Source: an uncultured Peptostreptococcaceae bacterium (GTDB lineage Bacteria > Bacillota > Clostridia > Peptostreptococcales > Anaerovoracaceae). From it: DNA of 64,000 bases. The DNA is taken from positions 62,001-126,000 of the forward strand of contig CAJOKT010000001.1 in assembly GCA_905235115.1 (NCBI GenBank). The letters are read 5' to 3'. The notes beneath the pieces were generated by a model. That model had not been told where the DNA came from. It saw only the letters and a list, made by a program, of their open reading frames with translations, and made no database searches. Both the position numbers and the translations under genes were made by a program. Shown here piece after piece: positions 1-8,083 of the stretch; positions within the stretch are counted from its first letter, which is position 1; each line of letters begins with the position of its first letter.

Positions 1-1
1 T

Positions 2-790
2 CAAGGTACCTCGGGCTGGGTAGGGACCGTCTGCGACAAACAGGTGGTGGACCCTTCATCCATGATCGCCGCTATCGTTGGCGCTTCCAAAAAGAATTAT
101 GTGTATTTCGCGGAAATGGAGACTGCGGGCAAGTGTCTGGAGTGGGTCAAAGATCATCTGGCCCTGGACGAGATCGGTATATACCTGGAAAAGCAGGATG
201 TATGTTCTGAAGGCCCCGGCAGTAAGGAGAAGGTGTATTCCAGTCTTTATGACTACATGTCAGAAGTAATAGGAAGGGCGCCCGCAGGTGCGGGCGGCGT
301 TATATTCACTCCATGGCTCCACGGCAACCGCTGTCCCTTCGAGGATCCGGATTCCAAGGGCATATTCTTCGGCATCACTCTGGACACGGGAAAGACAGAG
401 ATGCTGAGGGCTGTCATCGAAGGAATATGCTATCACCTGAGATGGATGCTTGAGTGTGAGGACAAAAAAGTTACTACCTCGGAAACCATCAGATTTTGCG
501 GCGGAGGCGCACTTTCGGATGTTACGGCGCAGATCCTGGCGGATATAACGGGACGGACCGTAGAGGTCTGCGATGAACCGCAGAACGTGGGATCCATGGG
601 TGCCGCCATCCTCTGTGCAGTGGGTCTGGGGCTGATCGGATCCATCGAGGAAGCGGATGACATGATACCTGCTTTAAAGACATTTGTCCCGGACGGCTCA
701 GTGAAGAGTATATATGACAAGAACTTCCGGGTCTTCAAACTGCTGTATAAGTCAAACAAGAACAACTTTTCATTGATGAGGGAACAATGA
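2..790 (+). CDS. FGGY-family carbohydrate kinase, C-terminal part (5' end outside window)
   Basis: The frame is open from base 2 with no start before the window edge, so the N-terminal half is missing and about 262 C-terminal residues remain. FGGY kinases phosphorylate sugars or polyols with ATP in the cytosol. The edge motif GTSGWVG, the glycine-rich block FCGGGALSD followed by ADITGRTVEV, and the late GSMGAAILCAVGLG are typical of the FGGY C-terminal ATP-binding domain. Xylulokinase is the nearest well-known relative, but the substrate cannot be fixed without the N-terminal half. The stop overlaps the next start by 4 bases (ATGA), so it is co-translated with an iron alcohol dehydrogenase, which suggests a sugar or polyol utilisation operon extending upstream. 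Confidence 0.85.
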   Translation, partial: QGTSGWVGTVCDKQVVDPSSMIAAIVGASKKNYVYFAEMETAGKCLEWVKDHLALDEIGIYLEKQDVCSEGPGSKEKVYSSLYDYMSEVIGRAPAGAGGVIFTPWLHGNRCPFEDPDSKGIFFGITLDTGKTEMLRAVIEGICYHLRWMLECEDKKVTTSETIRFCGGGALSDVTAQILADITGRTVEVCDEPQNVGSMGAAILCAVGLGLIGSIEEADDMIPALKTFVPDGSVKSIYDKNFRVFKLLYKSNKNNFSLMREQ

Positions 791-2004
791 GCGGGAACAA
801 CAGAACAGGCATGAATATCCTTCACGCCGGCATTGGCCTTGGCATGAAGGCCATAAAGATACCCAGACCGGTGCTTTACGAAGGTCCTGGGTCATCGGAC
901 AGGCTCAGCGGCATACTGGAAACTGAAGGCAGGCTGAGACCTCTTATCGTCACCAGTCCCGGCACTGTACAAAGAGAATATTTCAATAAGATCAAGGACA
1001 GTCTTCTTGAAAACAGGCTTGAACCGGTGGTCTCTGCTACGGTTTCAGAAGACCCCTCCATCTCGGTCATAAAGGATATCGCAAGGATGTACCGCGATGA
1101 GGAGTGCGACTGCCTTGTAGCCATCGGTGGAGGTTCCCCCATGGACGCCATGAAGGGCGCCGCCGCCCTGATCGCGAGACCCGGGGCAGATATCAGAGGT
1201 ATGAAGGGAATAATGAAGGTTGGAAAGAACACGCCCCTCATGATCGCTGTGCCCACCACCGCGGGTACAGGTTCGGAATGCACCGTAGCGGCAGTCATAA
1301 CTGACGAAAATGAAAATTATAAATTTACCGTCAGCGACCTTTCACTTTGTCCGAAATATGCTATACTTGATTCGTGCCTGACGGTGAGTCTTCCCAAAAG
1401 CATAACAGCCATGACCGGAATGGATGCTCTGACTCACGCGGTGGAAGCCTATCTGAATACACCTTATCACAAGGCTGACACCGCGGAACTCTGCGAATCC
1501 GCAGTCAGCAAAATATTCAGGTATCTTGAGAGGGCCTGTAATGAGCCTGAAGACCTTGCTGTCCGCCAGAATATGCTAAAAGCCTCTTTTGAGGCCGGTG
1601 AAGCCTTCACAGTGGCCTGCGTCGGAAACGTCCACGCCATAGGCCACGGCATCGGAGGGATCTGCCATAAGCCTCACGGTCTCTGCATGGCGGTGCTTCT
1701 TCCCATAGTTCTTCTGGACTACGGAAAGGCGGCATACGGTTCTCTGGCAAAGCTCGCTTTAAGGTCCGGTGTCCTGGAAGATGACGGTTCAGGTGAAAGG
1801 CAGACTGGCCTGAGATTCATAGAGAAGATCAGAAGACTCAACAGGATAGTGGGCATACCTTCAGAGTTTGAAGGGCTGAGATATGCTGACGTGGATGAAA
1901 TAGCAAGAAGGGCAGTGAAGGAAGCAGTCCCCCTCTATCCCACCCCTGTCACATATGCAGAGGATGACGTAAAGAGAGTACTTTCTATTGCAATGGGAGA
2001 TTGA
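787..2004 (+). CDS. Iron-containing alcohol dehydrogenase
   Basis: A 405-residue group III (Fe-ADH) NAD(P)-dependent oxidoreductase, full length for the family. Visible motifs are the dinucleotide-binding GGGSPMD, the PTTAGTGSE loop, and the metal ligands Asp and His in MDALTHAVEAY plus two His in GNVHAIGHGIGG and KPHG. Members interconvert alcohols and aldehydes or ketones; the substrate here is not evident. It starts inside the stop of the FGGY kinase (ATGA overlap) and ends just before a GtrA gene. Coupling to a sugar kinase hints at a polyol or sugar-derived substrate, which is inference. Between its first ATG and the family core is a short N-terminal segment that could be non-homologous, so a later ATG at 811 is possible. 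Confidence 0.93.
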   Translation: MSGNNRTGMNILHAGIGLGMKAIKIPRPVLYEGPGSSDRLSGILETEGRLRPLIVTSPGTVQREYFNKIKDSLLENRLEPVVSATVSEDPSISVIKDIARMYRDEECDCLVAIGGGSPMDAMKGAAALIARPGADIRGMKGIMKVGKNTPLMIAVPTTAGTGSECTVAAVITDENENYKFTVSDLSLCPKYAILDSCLTVSLPKSITAMTGMDALTHAVEAYLNTPYHKADTAELCESAVSKIFRYLERACNEPEDLAVRQNMLKASFEAGEAFTVACVGNVHAIGHGIGGICHKPHGLCMAVLLPIVLLDYGKAAYGSLAKLALRSGVLEDDGSGERQTGLRFIEKIRRLNRIVGIPSEFEGLRYADVDEIARRAVKEAVPLYPTPVTYAEDDVKRVLSIAMGD

Positions 2005-2006
2005 TC

Positions 2007-2438
2007 ATGGAACAAAACAAGAAAAAAGAGATGATGCGGGCCATAAAGTTCACCCTGTTCTCAATATCAGCCGGAGTCATCGAGATAGTGGTGTACTCCC
2101 TGCTGGACGCTCTGACAGACTGGCCTTACTGGCCATGTTATCTCATAGCTTTGATCTGCTCTGTGATCTGGAATTTCACGCTGAACAGGCAGTTTACATT
2201 CCAGTCCGCCAATAACGTTCCCATCGCCATGATGAAGGTAGCCCTGTTCTATGCTGTATTCACTCCTGTTTCCACCGTGGCAGGAAACTACCTGGCCGAG
2301 GGACTTGGATGGCCGGGGATACTGGTCACGCTCATAAACATGGTCTTCAACTTCGTTCTTGAGTTCCTTTATGACAGATTTTTCGTATTCGGCAAGTCTC
2401 TTGATACAAATAAGCGAGCGCAGATGAAGAAAAATTGA
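2007..2438 (+). CDS. GtrA family membrane protein
   Basis: A 143-residue protein with four predicted hydrophobic segments (about residues 12-34, 39-58, 73-93 and 105-125) and the family block WNFTLNRQFTF between helices 2 and 3, typical of the GtrA/DPMS-like family. Members are thought to move lipid-linked sugars across the membrane or to assist glycosyltransferases. I chose the ATG at 2007 over the in-frame TTG at 2001 because GGGAGA at 1995-2000 is then a well-placed ribosome binding site. It follows the alcohol dehydrogenase by two bases and ends at a promoter for the next gene, so it is the last gene of the first operon. Its glycan target is unknown; no glycosyltransferase is adjacent. 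Confidence 0.85.
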   Translation: MEQNKKKEMMRAIKFTLFSISAGVIEIVVYSLLDALTDWPYWPCYLIALICSVIWNFTLNRQFTFQSANNVPIAMMKVALFYAVFTPVSTVAGNYLAEGLGWPGILVTLINMVFNFVLEFLYDRFFVFGKSLDTNKRAQMKKN

Positions 2439-2463
2439 AATACTGGCATACAGATGTTATAAT
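2435..2463 (+). promoter_or_regulatory. Sigma-A-type promoter for the acyl-CoA synthetase-like gene
   Basis: TTGAAA at 2435-2440, a 17-base spacer and a perfect TATAAT at 2458-2463. The -35 overlaps the stop of the GtrA gene. The expected start of transcription near 2470 leaves about 45 bases of leader before the ATG at 2514. Confidence 0.75.
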
Positions 2464-2513
2464 AAAGCATCGTTTTGCGGCGGTGCTTTTATGTTATTTT
2501 GGAGTTACTGAGT

Positions 2514-4191
2514 ATGTCTGAAGTTGTTAAAAAGATCGATTATCCTGAGGCCACCATGTACGAACTGGTGGAAAGGATATCGGTCAAGTATCCGGACGAC
2601 GTATGTCTGGATTTTTTCGGGAAGGGCACGACTTACAGCCAGTTCGTCCGCGAGATCGACAGTGCAGCCCGCGCCTTCACAAAACACGGGATCAAAGAGG
2701 GAGACTGCGTGACTCTGTGCATGCCTAACTGCCCTCAGGCTCTGTACAGCTTCTACGGACTGGATAAGATAGGGGCAACAGCGGCAATGATCCATCCCCA
2801 GTCTTCTCAGGAGGAGATATCTATCTACCTGAACAAGACCAGGTGCAAGATGATCCTGGTGCCGGACATGTTCTGCGAGAAGGTGGAGAAGGCTCTGGAG
2901 GCAGTTGAGCACAACTGCGAGATCCTGGTCACAAGGATCCAGGAGGAGCTGCCTTCCCATCTTAAGGCGCTGTACTTTCTCAAGGTGGGACACAAGTACA
3001 TGAAGTTCCCAAGGGGGCGGAAGCCAGATATTATGGAGAGAGTTTCTTAAGGAGGGAGAGGGCACGGAGATCCCCAAGGTACCCTATGATCCGGACAGGA
3101 CCTCTGTCATCCTGTTTTCGGGCGGCACCACCGGTAAGCCAAAGGGGATATGCCTTACGGATCTCAATATCAATGCCTGCGCACTTGAGGCCAGGGAGGC
3201 CATCGAGGTGGAATTCAGAAGAGGCCTGAAGATGCTGAGCTGCATGCCCATCTTCCACGGATTCGGGCTGGCTCTCAACATCCACATCGTGCTCATCCAC
3301 GGTGCATGCTGCCTGCTCATGCCAAACTTCAGCATCAAATCATACTCTGAGATGGTGCTGAAGAGACATCCCAGCTTCATCGTAGGCGTGCCTGCGATCT
3401 TCGATGCGTTTCTCAAGATACCAAACCTGGAGAACGAAGATCTCAGCTTTCTGGAAGGAATGTTTTGCGGCGGTGATTCCCTTACAATAGAGCAAAAAAA
3501 GAAGATCGACAGATTCCTCCGGGAGCACAATGCGCATATCATGGTGCGTGAGGGGTATGGGCTCACTGAGTGCGTGACAGCCAGCTGCCTGACGCCAAAG
3601 GATACATACAAGGAGGGAAGCATCGGACTTCCGTTCCCGGACATGGCTTATGCCATAGTAAAACCGGGCACCGATGATGTTTTGCCCTCCGGAGAAGAGG
3701 GTGAGATCATCCTCAGAGGACCTTCGGTGATGAAGGGATACCTGAACGATCCGGAGGAGACCGCGGCCGCCCTGAAAGTGCTGGGGGACGGCAACACCTG
3801 GCTTTATACCGGAGACCTTGGCAAGATGGATGAGGAAGGATATGTGTATTTCCGCCAGAGGATCAAAAGGATGATCGTGACCAACGGATATAACGTGTAT
3901 CCCGGAAACATAGAAAACGCTCTGGATGCTTGTCCTGAGGTGGATTACAGCTGCGTCATCGGCGTAAAAGATGAGAGAAAAGGTCAGAGAGTCAGGGCCT
4001 ATGTGGTCCTGAATGAAGGGTATGAGCCAACGGACAAGGTAAGAAAGTCCATCATGGAACAGCTCAGGTTAAGGGTATCGGCCTATGCTCTTCCGAAGGA
4101 GATCATTTTCAGAGGAGAACTGCCGAGAACATTGGTGGGAAAGGTAGCGTACAGGCTTCTTGAAGAAGAAGCCGGGAAGGAGTCAAAATGA
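2514..4191 (+). pseudogene. AMP-forming acyl-CoA synthetase-like gene with a single-base frameshift
   Basis: The two halves of an ANL-superfamily adenylate-forming ligase (ATP + carboxylate to acyl-AMP, then thioester) lie in different frames. The first half (2514-3050, GGAG at 2501-2504 as RBS) reads into an early stop. The second half is open in the +1 frame and contains ILFSGGTTGKPKG, YGLTECVT, YTGDLGKMDEEGY, NGYNVYPGNIE and the C-terminal LPRTLVGKVAY with the catalytic Lys. Removing one G from the G5 run at 3013-3017 joins the halves as FPRGGSQILWREFLKEGEG and gives an intact protein of about 558 residues with all motifs. This is therefore a recent frameshift, a phase-variable tract or a sequencing error. 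The downstream gene overlaps its stop by ATGA, which argues the full frame was translated until recently. Confidence 0.85.
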
Positions 4192-5078
4192 GTGAAAAAC
4201 CTGCGAAAAAGTTGGGAGACAGAAGAGACGGAAGGTATATAAAGGTCCGTGGACTTCAGACTATCATGGGATATCTTTTTCCGAAAAGGACTGATTCCGA
4301 GGTGTATCTCAGCGACAAACTGGATGCTACTGAACTCCTGAAATATCTCGACAGGATAAATGCGGAACATCCTGAATACAAAATTACTATTTTTCACTGT
4401 GTTCTGACCACTGTGGCCAGAATAATCAGGGAACGGCCTCTTCTCAACAGATTCGTCCAGGGCTACCGCACATATGAGAGAGACGAGATAAGCCTTAGCT
4501 TCGTGGCAAAGAGAAGATTTTCCGACGGAGGGGAAGAAGCCCTCATGCGGCTGGTTCCTACTGATCAGGATAATCTGGACTCCATCAGCCGGAAGGTGGT
4601 GGGGGACGTGAAGGAAATGAGGAAGAGCGAGAAGGCCACCGGCGGCATCGATGAGCTTCTGGATAAGTTCGCAGCCATACCCAGACCTCTTCTCATGATC
4701 ATAATCAGGTTCGTCAGGATACTGGACTTCTGGGGCAAGAACCCCAAGGTGCTGACAGAAGGGGACCCCAACTACAGCACAGTGCTCCTCAGCAATCTGG
4801 GAAGCATCAAATGTCCCCACGTATATCATCACCTGAATGATTACGGGACAAACAGCATCATGATAACTGTGGGCACTCTCCACAAGGAAGAGATGCTCAT
4901 GGAGAACGGCACCAAAGAAATCAGGGATGTGGTGGATTTCGGGGCTGTACTGGACGAGAGGATCGGGGATGGATTCTATTTTGCAAAGAGTCTGAGACTG
5001 CTCAGATATGTTTTTGAGCATCCTGATCTGCTTGAACTTGAGCTGGGCGTTCCCAGCGGCTTCAACTATGACAATTAA
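4188..5078 (+). CDS. E2 acyltransferase-like protein (CoA-dependent acyltransferase fold) lacking the catalytic His
   Basis: A 296-residue protein resembling the catalytic domain of 2-oxoacid dehydrogenase E2 enzymes without lipoyl or peripheral-subunit-binding domains. Family-like features are RERPLLNRFV (residues 81-90), SNLGSIKCP (about 202-210) and the C-terminal block DERIGDG (256-262), which sits where E2 enzymes have DHRxxDG. The aspartates, Arg and Gly are kept but the catalytic His is Glu257. It is coupled to the acyl-CoA synthetase-like gene by ATGA overlap, so the natural guess is a protein acting on the acyl thioester made by that ligase, such as an acyl-transferring or acyl-binding partner. 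No dehydrogenase E1 or E3 gene is nearby, so it is not part of a normal complex in this window. Confidence 0.65.
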   Translation: MSEKPAKKLGDRRDGRYIKVRGLQTIMGYLFPKRTDSEVYLSDKLDATELLKYLDRINAEHPEYKITIFHCVLTTVARIIRERPLLNRFVQGYRTYERDEISLSFVAKRRFSDGGEEALMRLVPTDQDNLDSISRKVVGDVKEMRKSEKATGGIDELLDKFAAIPRPLLMIIIRFVRILDFWGKNPKVLTEGDPNYSTVLLSNLGSIKCPHVYHHLNDYGTNSIMITVGTLHKEEMLMENGTKEIRDVVDFGAVLDERIGDGFYFAKSLRLLRYVFEHPDLLELELGVPSGFNYDN

Positions 5079-5139
5079 AGCATAATAATGACGGAGAACA
5101 TCAATAACATCAACTGTCTGATAACGCTTTTTGCAACAC

Positions 5140-5830
5140 TTTCTAAAAAAGCTTATAAAATAAGGATTTGTGAGGTTTAACATCTTGCATATTTAATACA
5201 AAAAATTAATAGAAATTGATAAAATTAATAAAAAAGTGATAAAAATAGTGATTTTTAGTGTTAGTATTTAGGGGTTGGTATTCCTATGCAACACTTAGAT
5301 AAAAGAGGTGATACAATGTCTTATTTAATTAGATTAGCTACAGAGCAAGATTGCGATAAATTATCTAAATTAAAACAACAAGTTTGGAGTGAAACTTATC
5401 GTGGAATATATAGTGATGAAAAAATAGATAATTTTGACTATCAAAAAAATAGTGAAAAGTTTTTAAATATTATAAATAATCCGAATATAGAATTATATGT
5501 TGTCGAAGATAATAGTAGATTAGTTGGTTATATGGATTGTGGCGTTCCGTATAGGCCTTATAAAAATTATAAGCAAGAAATAGGATTATTATATTTACTA
5601 AAAGAATATCAAAGAAAAGGAATTGGTAAAGAATTATTTAATATAGCCACTAGCAAAATAAAAGAAAATGGTTATAATGAATTCTTTGTATGTTGTAATA
5701 AATATAATATTAATGCACAAGAGTTCTATAAAAGAATGGGTGGATTAGTAGATGAAATTGATAACGAAAATACAGATAAATCTATTCCACAAGTAACATT
5801 TATATATAAAATTTAAAGGAGATGACTCTC
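5140..5830 (+). other. AT-rich island, probably horizontally acquired
   Basis: Base composition drops sharply after the E2-like gene: the stretch holds long A and T runs and the single GNAT gene uses almost only A/T-ending codons (AAA, ATA, TTA, AGA), unlike every neighbour. Composition returns to normal about ten codons into rbgA. I see no transposase, integrase, terminal inverted repeats or target duplication. 5079-5315 holds no gene; it has a weak AT-rich hairpin at 5126-5152 and a possible promoter (TTGATA 5216-5221, AT-rich -10 near 5239). Confidence 0.65.
5316..5816 (+). CDS. GNAT family N-acetyltransferase (AT-rich, probably acquired)
   Basis: A 166-residue GCN5-related acetyltransferase: residues near 85-110 carry IGLLYLLKEYQRKGIGKELF, which contains the acetyl-CoA pyrophosphate-binding R/Q-x-x-G-x-G/A pattern, and the C-terminal NINAQEFYKRMGG block is the usual strand-helix end of the fold. 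It transfers an acetyl group from acetyl-CoA to an amine; the substrate (antibiotic, polyamine, protein or small metabolite) cannot be read from the sequence. I chose ATG 5316 because AGAGGTGAT lies just upstream; an in-frame ATG at 5286 has no RBS. The gene is far richer in A+T than its neighbours and sits alone between the E2-like gene and rbgA, pointing to transfer from a low-GC donor. Confidence 0.85.
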   Translation: MSYLIRLATEQDCDKLSKLKQQVWSETYRGIYSDEKIDNFDYQKNSEKFLNIINNPNIELYVVEDNSRLVGYMDCGVPYRPYKNYKQEIGLLYLLKEYQRKGIGKELFNIATSKIKENGYNEFFVCCNKYNINAQEFYKRMGGLVDEIDNENTDKSIPQVTFIYKI

Positions 5831-6730
5831 ATGAATGAAAATAAAACTAATATAAACTGGTATCCCGGTCACATGAAGAAGACCAGGGAACTGATACAAC
5901 AGAATCTGAAGCTCGTGGATCTGGTCATCGAGATGCTGGACGCAAGGATCCCGGTATCATCCAGGAATCCGGTGATAAACGAGATCACGGGCAGCAAGAG
6001 GCGTGTGATCGTTCTCAACAAAAGCGACCTGGCCGATGCCGAGTCCACAAAAAACTGGATCAGGTACTTCAGGGACGAGGGCCATGAAGCTCTGAAACTC
6101 AACTGCAACAAGGGTCTGGGCTTCAGGGAGCTTTATTCAGCGTTGGAAAAGATCCAGGACGAGGTGAACTCGGACAGAACTCTTAAGAAACCTCTCCGCA
6201 TGATGGTAGTGGGTGTTCCCAACGTGGGTAAATCCTCATTCATTAATCGCATGACGGGACGCAAGTCCGCCAAGACCGGCGATAAGCCGGGGGTGACTCG
6301 AGGCAAGCAGTGGCTCACCGTTGAGAACGGCATGCAGCTCCTGGATACACCCGGCATCCTCTGGCCAAAGTTTGAAGACCCGAAGACCGGACTCTACCTT
6401 GCGTTCTGCGGCTCCATCAGGGATGAGATACTGGACATCGAGGGGCTGGGACTGGAGCTAATGAAAGTGCTTTCCGACCAGTATCCGGACCTACTCATGG
6501 CCAGGTACAAACTGGATGAACTATGCTATCCGGGAGATTACAGCGAGTCACTTGAAAGAGAAGCTGAGGACGAAAGGGAGGCGGCTCTGGCAAACATGGA
6601 ATCCATAGCGATAAAGCGCGGCTTCATACTTCCCGGAAGGAGGATCAACTATACCAGAACTTCTGAGACTGTGCTGGATGAGTTCCGGGCAGGCACCATC
6701 GGTAGAATGACCTTGGAGAAGGCAGACTGA
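5831..6730 (+). CDS. rbgA: Ribosome biogenesis GTPase RbgA/YlqF
   Basis: A 299-residue circularly permuted GTPase needed for a late step of 50S subunit assembly. The permuted order is visible: G4 (NKSD, about residue 62) precedes G1 (GVPNVGKSS, about 127) and G3 (DTPG, about 175), and the N-terminal NWYPGHMKKTRE is a hallmark of the YlqF family. The C-terminal region (about 210-299) is the helical RNA-binding part. AAAGGAG at 5815-5821 is 9 bases before ATG 5831; the in-frame ATG at 5822 overlaps that RBS and is rejected. The stop overlaps the rnhB start by one base (TGATG), the same rbgA-rnhB order as in Bacillus. The first nine codons are AT-rich like the island just upstream. Confidence 0.95.
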   Translation: MNENKTNINWYPGHMKKTRELIQQNLKLVDLVIEMLDARIPVSSRNPVINEITGSKRRVIVLNKSDLADAESTKNWIRYFRDEGHEALKLNCNKGLGFRELYSALEKIQDEVNSDRTLKKPLRMMVVGVPNVGKSSFINRMTGRKSAKTGDKPGVTRGKQWLTVENGMQLLDTPGILWPKFEDPKTGLYLAFCGSIRDEILDIEGLGLELMKVLSDQYPDLLMARYKLDELCYPGDYSESLEREAEDEREAALANMESIAIKRGFILPGRRINYTRTSETVLDEFRAGTIGRMTLEKAD

Positions 6731-7398
6731 TGACAAAAGAGGAAAGACTTGAAAAACAGAAAAAGCGTCTTTTCGAGATGCGCTCTTTCGATGATGAATA
6801 CAGGAGAGCCTACGGTCAGCTGGGCGGCATCGACGAAGTGGGGCGCGGTCCCCTCTGCGGACCTGTGGTGGCATGCTGTGTGGTACTTCATGAAGGTACT
6901 GGTATCCTTGGGATCAACGACTCTAAGAAGCTGAGCAAAAAAGCCAGAGAGGAACTGTATGACATGATCCTGGAGGAAGCACTTGCCGTAGGTATCGGGC
7001 AGCGGGACAACAAGGTGATCGATGAGATCAACATTCTGGAGGCAACGAAGCTTGCAATGAAGGATTCCATCGAAAAAGCCGAGAAGATGCTTCAGAAGCG
7101 AGATCTGGGTCCTCTGGAGCACGTCCTGATCGACGCTGTGACCCTGAACGGCATAAGCCAGAGCCAGACAGGCATCGTGAAGGGTGATGCCAGGAGTCTG
7201 TCCATCGCTGCAGCTTCCATAGTCGCCAAGGTCACCAGAGACAGAATGATGGAGGCCTATGCCGAGCAGTATCCGGGATACGGATTCGAGTCCAACATGG
7301 GATATGGAACGGAGAAACACTACGATGGCCTCAGAAAGTACGGGATAACCCCCATACACAGGCTGACTTTCCTGAAGAGCTTCCTGGAAAATAAATAG
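6730..7398 (+). CDS. rnhB: Ribonuclease HII
   Basis: A 222-residue RNase H type 2, which cuts the RNA strand of RNA-DNA hybrids and removes single ribonucleotides from DNA. Acidic active-site positions are visible in GGIDEVGRGPLCGP (Asp-Glu near residue 36), in VLIDAVTLNG (Asp) and in SIVAKVTRDRMM (Asp); the C-terminal GYGFESNMGYGTEKHYDGL and GITPIHRLTF are standard. It is translationally linked to rbgA and followed by a hairpin terminator. The approximately 25-residue N-terminal charged helix (KEERLEKQKKRLFEMRSFD) is longer than in the shortest homologues but common in Clostridia. Confidence 0.95.
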   Translation: MTKEERLEKQKKRLFEMRSFDDEYRRAYGQLGGIDEVGRGPLCGPVVACCVVLHEGTGILGINDSKKLSKKAREELYDMILEEALAVGIGQRDNKVIDEINILEATKLAMKDSIEKAEKMLQKRDLGPLEHVLIDAVTLNGISQSQTGIVKGDARSLSIAAASIVAKVTRDRMMEAYAEQYPGYGFESNMGYGTEKHYDGLRKYGITPIHRLTFLKSFLENK

Positions 7399-7407
7399 GA
7401 TTAATAC

Positions 7408-7440
7408 GCCGGACAGGTCTTTTTTGACAGGTCCGGCTTT
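7408..7440 (+). terminator. Hairpin terminator after rnhB
   Basis: Stem GCCGGAC (7408-7414) pairs perfectly with GTCCGGC (7431-7437), with a 16-base loop and a short T tail. It separates rnhB from the mntP promoter. The T tail is weak. Confidence 0.55.
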
Positions 7441-7454
7441 GCTAATTTAGGGCT

Positions 7455-7482
7455 TTTACAGAGTTGGATTGTTTGGTATAAT
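7455..7482 (+). promoter_or_regulatory. Promoter directly in front of mntP
   Basis: TTTACA at 7455-7460, 16-base spacer, perfect TATAAT at 7477-7482. Only nine bases separate the -10 from the ATG at 7492, so transcription should start three or four bases before the start codon. Confidence 0.65.
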
Positions 7483-7491
7483 ATTACAGTT

Positions 7492-8070
7492 ATGTATGGT
7501 ATTTCTTTTTTTGTTACCTCGGTCGGCCTGGGTGCAGGTCTTGCCATGGACGCAGTCAGCGTTTCGGTGGCTGACAGCATCAGAGAACCGGGCATGTCCA
7601 TTGGTAAAAAAACGGCTATAGCATTCACCTTCGGAGCCTTTCAGTTCGTCATGCCTCTCATGGGGTGGTTTCTTGTGAAAGGTGCGGTGATGCTCATGGG
7701 ATGGCTTTTGAAATTCACCCCATGGCTGTCACTGATAATACTTTTCTTTCTCGGGATCAGGATGATAAGAGAAGGCAGGGAGGATGATGATGTACAGCTG
7801 ACTGAGGGGACCGGATCGGGCCAGATCCTGATCCAGGGAGTGGCGACATCTATCGATGCTCTTTCGGTTGGGTTCACCATTGCAGACTACACTTTTGGAA
7901 TGGCCCTGACCTCCACTTTAACTATAGGCTTGATAACCTTCGGGCTGTGCATGGCAGCGCTTTACGCGGGAAGGTTCCTTCATGGAAAACTACCGTTTAA
8001 GGAGACCGCACTGGGCGGCATCATACTGATATTGATAGGCATTAGAGTTTTTATAGACGGAATATTTTAA
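7492..8070 (+). CDS. mntP: Manganese efflux pump MntP family
   Basis: A 192-residue membrane protein with six hydrophobic segments arranged as two repeats. The first repeat has GLAMDAVSVSVAD (about residues 17-29) and the second SIDALSVGFTIAD; these match the conserved Asp-containing motifs of MntP (YebN), which exports Mn2+. A charged loop (REGREDDDVQLTEGTGSG) separates the halves. No other in-frame start fits: upstream codons are not starts, and the next ATG (7546) would delete the first helix. There is no Shine-Dalgarno sequence and the -10 box lies nine bases upstream, so the message is predicted to be leaderless. No manganese riboswitch precedes it. It is followed by valS after a 13-base gap with its own RBS. 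Confidence 0.85.
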   Translation: MYGISFFVTSVGLGAGLAMDAVSVSVADSIREPGMSIGKKTAIAFTFGAFQFVMPLMGWFLVKGAVMLMGWLLKFTPWLSLIILFFLGIRMIREGREDDDVQLTEGTGSGQILIQGVATSIDALSVGFTIADYTFGMALTSTLTIGLITFGLCMAALYAGRFLHGKLPFKETALGGIILILIGIRVFIDGIF

Positions 8071-8083
8071 AGGAGCGGCATTT

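Noticed and set aside
433-1298. Long minus-strand open frames opposite the kinase and alcohol dehydrogenase
   Set aside because: They are antisense shadows of clearly coding genes and show no motifs.
5079-5315. Insertion sequence or transposon remnant at the AT-rich island
   Set aside because: No transposase fragment, inverted terminal repeats or target duplication could be seen.
7399-8083. Possible T-box or riboswitch leader for valS or mntP
   Set aside because: Only 13 bases precede valS and mntP has almost no leader, so there is no room for either element.
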